Shown piece after piece: positions 61,744-64,000 of a stretch of DNA of 64,000 nt (position 1 is the first letter of the stretch; each line of letters begins with the position of its first letter). Source of the stretch: Trogon surrucura (Eukaryota > Chordata > Aves > Trogoniformes > Trogonidae); assembly GCA_020746105.1 (NCBI GenBank), contig CM036621.1, forward strand, positions 45,666,264 through 45,730,263, given 5' to 3'. Made by a program: the position numbers and the translations under genes. The notes under the pieces are model-generated. The model was not told the DNA's origin and made no database searches. It was given only the letters and a program-made list of their open reading frames with translations.

Positions 61744-64000
61744 CTTCAAAATAAAATATTACATATGAAGTATGCCATTGAAATACGACATGTTTTAATT
61801 TCCCTAAGCCTCATGCATTTAATGTATCTTCACAAGTAGTATTTACTGTTAAGTGCAAGGTATACCATTGGCCTAGGCAACAGGATTTTTAAGCACATTC
61901 GTAAAAAAGTGGAAAGGACTGCTGAAAGACTCTTCAAATATAGTAACAAATATAAAATTGTCCAAGCAATAACAAATGGTATACTACTGACTCCAGAGTG
62001 AAAGAGAATAGCATCTGTCTCAAACTTCAGGTATTTTAATTAAATAAAGTAATAAATAGAGCTATAGGCACCTCTCTATCTCACATCCCTCTGTACAGAG
62101 AAAACACCTCCTGCAACAGGAGCAGGCCAAGAGAACAGCCACATCAATGTCTGAGTCATCTGACTCACTCAAAAGTTTAAAGCTTCTGTGTATGGCATTG
62201 CTGGTTATTCTCTTCAAGGAAATCGGATCTTTTAAGTTATTATTACAGAATCACAGAATGTTAGAGGTTGGAAGGGACCTCAAAGATCATCTAGTCCAAA
62301 CCCCCTGTCAGAGCAGGATCACCTACAGTAGAGCGCACAGGAACGCGTCCAGGCAGGTTTTGAATGTCTCCAGAGAAGGAGATTCCACAACCTCCCTGGG
62401 CAGCCTGTGCCAGGGCTCGGTCACCCTCACCGTGAAAAAGTTTTTCCTCATATTTTTATGGAACCTCCTGTGTTACAGCTTCCACCCATTGCCCCTTGTC
62501 CTGTCATTGGGCATCACTGAGAAGAGCCTGGCTCCGTCCTCCTGACACTCCCCCCTGACATATTTATAAACATTAATGAGGTCACCCCTCAGCCTCCTCT
62601 TCTCCAAGCTAAAGAGACCCAGCTCCTTCAGCCTTTCCTCATCAGGGAGATGCTCCACTCCCTTCACCATCTTTGTGGCTCTGCGCTGGACTCTCTCAAG
62701 CAGCTCCCTGTCTCTCTTGAGCTGAGGGGCCCAGAACTGGACACAATATTCCAGATGCGGCCTCACCAGGGCAGAGTAGAACGGCAGGAGGACCTCTCTT
62801 GACCTACTTGTTACTCCCCTTCTAACACACCCCAGGATGCCATTGGCCTTCTTGCCCACGAGGGCACACTGCTGGCTCATGGCCATCCTGCTGTCCACCA
62901 GAACCCCCAGGTCCCTTTGCCCTGCGCTGCTCTCCAGCAGGGCAGTCCCCAACCTATACTGGCACATGGAGTTATTCTTTCCCAAGTGCAAAACTCTACA
63001 CTTGCCCTTGTTGAACCGCATAAGATTTCTCCCCGCCCAGCCCTCCAGCCTGTCCAGGTCTCTCTGAACGGCTGCACAGCCTTCTGGTGTGTCAACCACT
63101 CCTCCCAGTTTTGTATCATCAAACTTGCTGACAACATTCTCTAATCCCTCATCCAGGTCATTGATAAATGTATTAAACAGCACCGGTCTGAGCACTGACC
63201 CTTGAGGGACCCCACTAGACACAGGCATCCAGCCAGACTCTGCCCCATATTCTAGTATACGATAGTAAATCACAAGGATTACCACTAAATTTGAAACTCA
63301 TACTATTAAAAAAAATATATATTTAAAAGCCCCCAAGGTGTTATGTTTAACTTTGAGTTTCTTTATTCGTAGCGCTTGTTTCTGGATTGATTACATTAGA
63401 ATATTCCCTCCTAAGCTTTTCACTCTGTTTTGTATCTGAAACTAAACACAATCATAGATAAAGTTAACTTCTATGCTCAGCTAAATGTTTGAAGTTCACG
63501 CACAACCATATTATTATATGCTTACAGAGCATATCCAACAACCTTGACCCCACTGCAAGCCTCTGTCAGTCAGGTTCCCACAAACACCACATGAACCTGC
63601 TTCTGATGGAAACTTCTTAATGATGCAACAATTTAGTAGCAGAGTTAAAGACCAATCCTTCTATGTCACAATCAATGGAGTAACTTCAATAAATAAATAA
63701 TTTTTAAAGAGTCAGAATCAAATTTTTATTTTATGAAAAAATATAATAAATAAAAATCTAAATTGTGAGCAGCTATTTGCCGTAGCTGAATATCATTACC
63801 TTCAGAATAATACATTTTTAATCCTATGCTGAATATTAGTTTCAGTCCTGAAGCATCAATTACACCTCATGCACTAATGAAATATCTATTGCAGGTTCTT
63901 TCTCCAAGAAGTGCTTCCTTGCTTTGCATAATCACAAAAAAAATATAAAATATGTAACTACCTAGAACTTGTAACTATAAAAGTACTTGGAACAGTTTTT
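61744..64000 (-). other. PCNT intron upstream of the 819-codon exon
   Basis: It contains the young CR1 at 62248-63246 and AT-rich sequence near 63690-63770. No promoter, first exon or start codon is recognisable, so the gene's 5' end lies beyond 64000. Confidence 0.75.
62248..63246 (-). mobile_element. CR1 LINE, young, with 270-codon open RT fragment
   Basis: The 3' end starts ACAGAATCACAGAATGTTAG on the plus strand. The minus frame is open from about 63285 to 62473 and carries [40 protein letters not shown] and [20 protein letters not shown]. The motif-C box lacks the Ala of the usual FADD, an in-frame codon loss. It is 5'-truncated before motif A, so it is not autonomous. By eye it is about 95% alike the copy at 8545. 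Confidence 0.95.

Noticed and set aside
1-64000. A bacterial-type system, CRISPR array, rRNA or viral gene cluster
   Set aside because: No such signals were seen. All long non-PCNT ORFs are CR1, LTR or antisense shadows.

Overview
The window is a piece of a vertebrate, almost certainly bird, nuclear genome. One large interrupted gene fills it on the minus strand, and its introns hold many CR1 LINE copies. These carry CR1 reverse-transcriptase peptides and the typical CR1 octamer 3' tails, and no poly-A-tailed LINE/SINE family is evident. A CR1-tailed, tRNA-Ile-like SINE at 49640-49816 resembles SINEs I recall from passerines, so a passerine is my best but unproven guess.

The gene is pericentrin (PCNT), the coiled-coil scaffold of the centrosome's pericentriolar material. 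Diagnostic segments agree with vertebrate PCNT as I remember it: [20 protein letters not shown] in the exon at 57347-57602, LKNQRQFMD followed by EREHER at 23277-22836, GLCLDD at 32589-32803, TDWRGELLQ at 2003-2176, and [20 protein letters not shown] at 1172-1367. I placed 36 internal coding exons by hand from splice signals. Every adjacent pair agrees in reading phase, giving 10,490 nt (3,496 codons). The translation start lies right of the window. The C-terminal PACT centrosome-targeting domain lies left of it.

Layout from gene 5' to 3' (right to left): a 2.26 kb upstream intron carrying a young CR1 (62250-63245); a giant 819-codon exon (59287-61743); a dense run of coiled-coil exons (59.2-40.8 kb); a 5.2 kb intron with a CR1 split by a 1.19 kb ERV LTR (36630-39440); exons at 35.6-29.9 kb; a 6.4 kb repeat-poor intron; exons at 23.5-11.7 kb, including a 372-codon exon; a non-coil block (7.8-5.7 kb); and a last coil block at 2.6-0.3 kb.

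I see no second gene, RNA gene, CRISPR array or unusual gene system. The points most worth checking are three coiled-coil blocks that are absent from human PCNT as I remember it (some AKAP9-like), the CR1-mobilised SINE, the LTR nested in a CR1, and repeats lying 25-30 nt from splice acceptors. Comparisons with human PCNT, AKAP9 and repeat families are from memory; no alignment was run.
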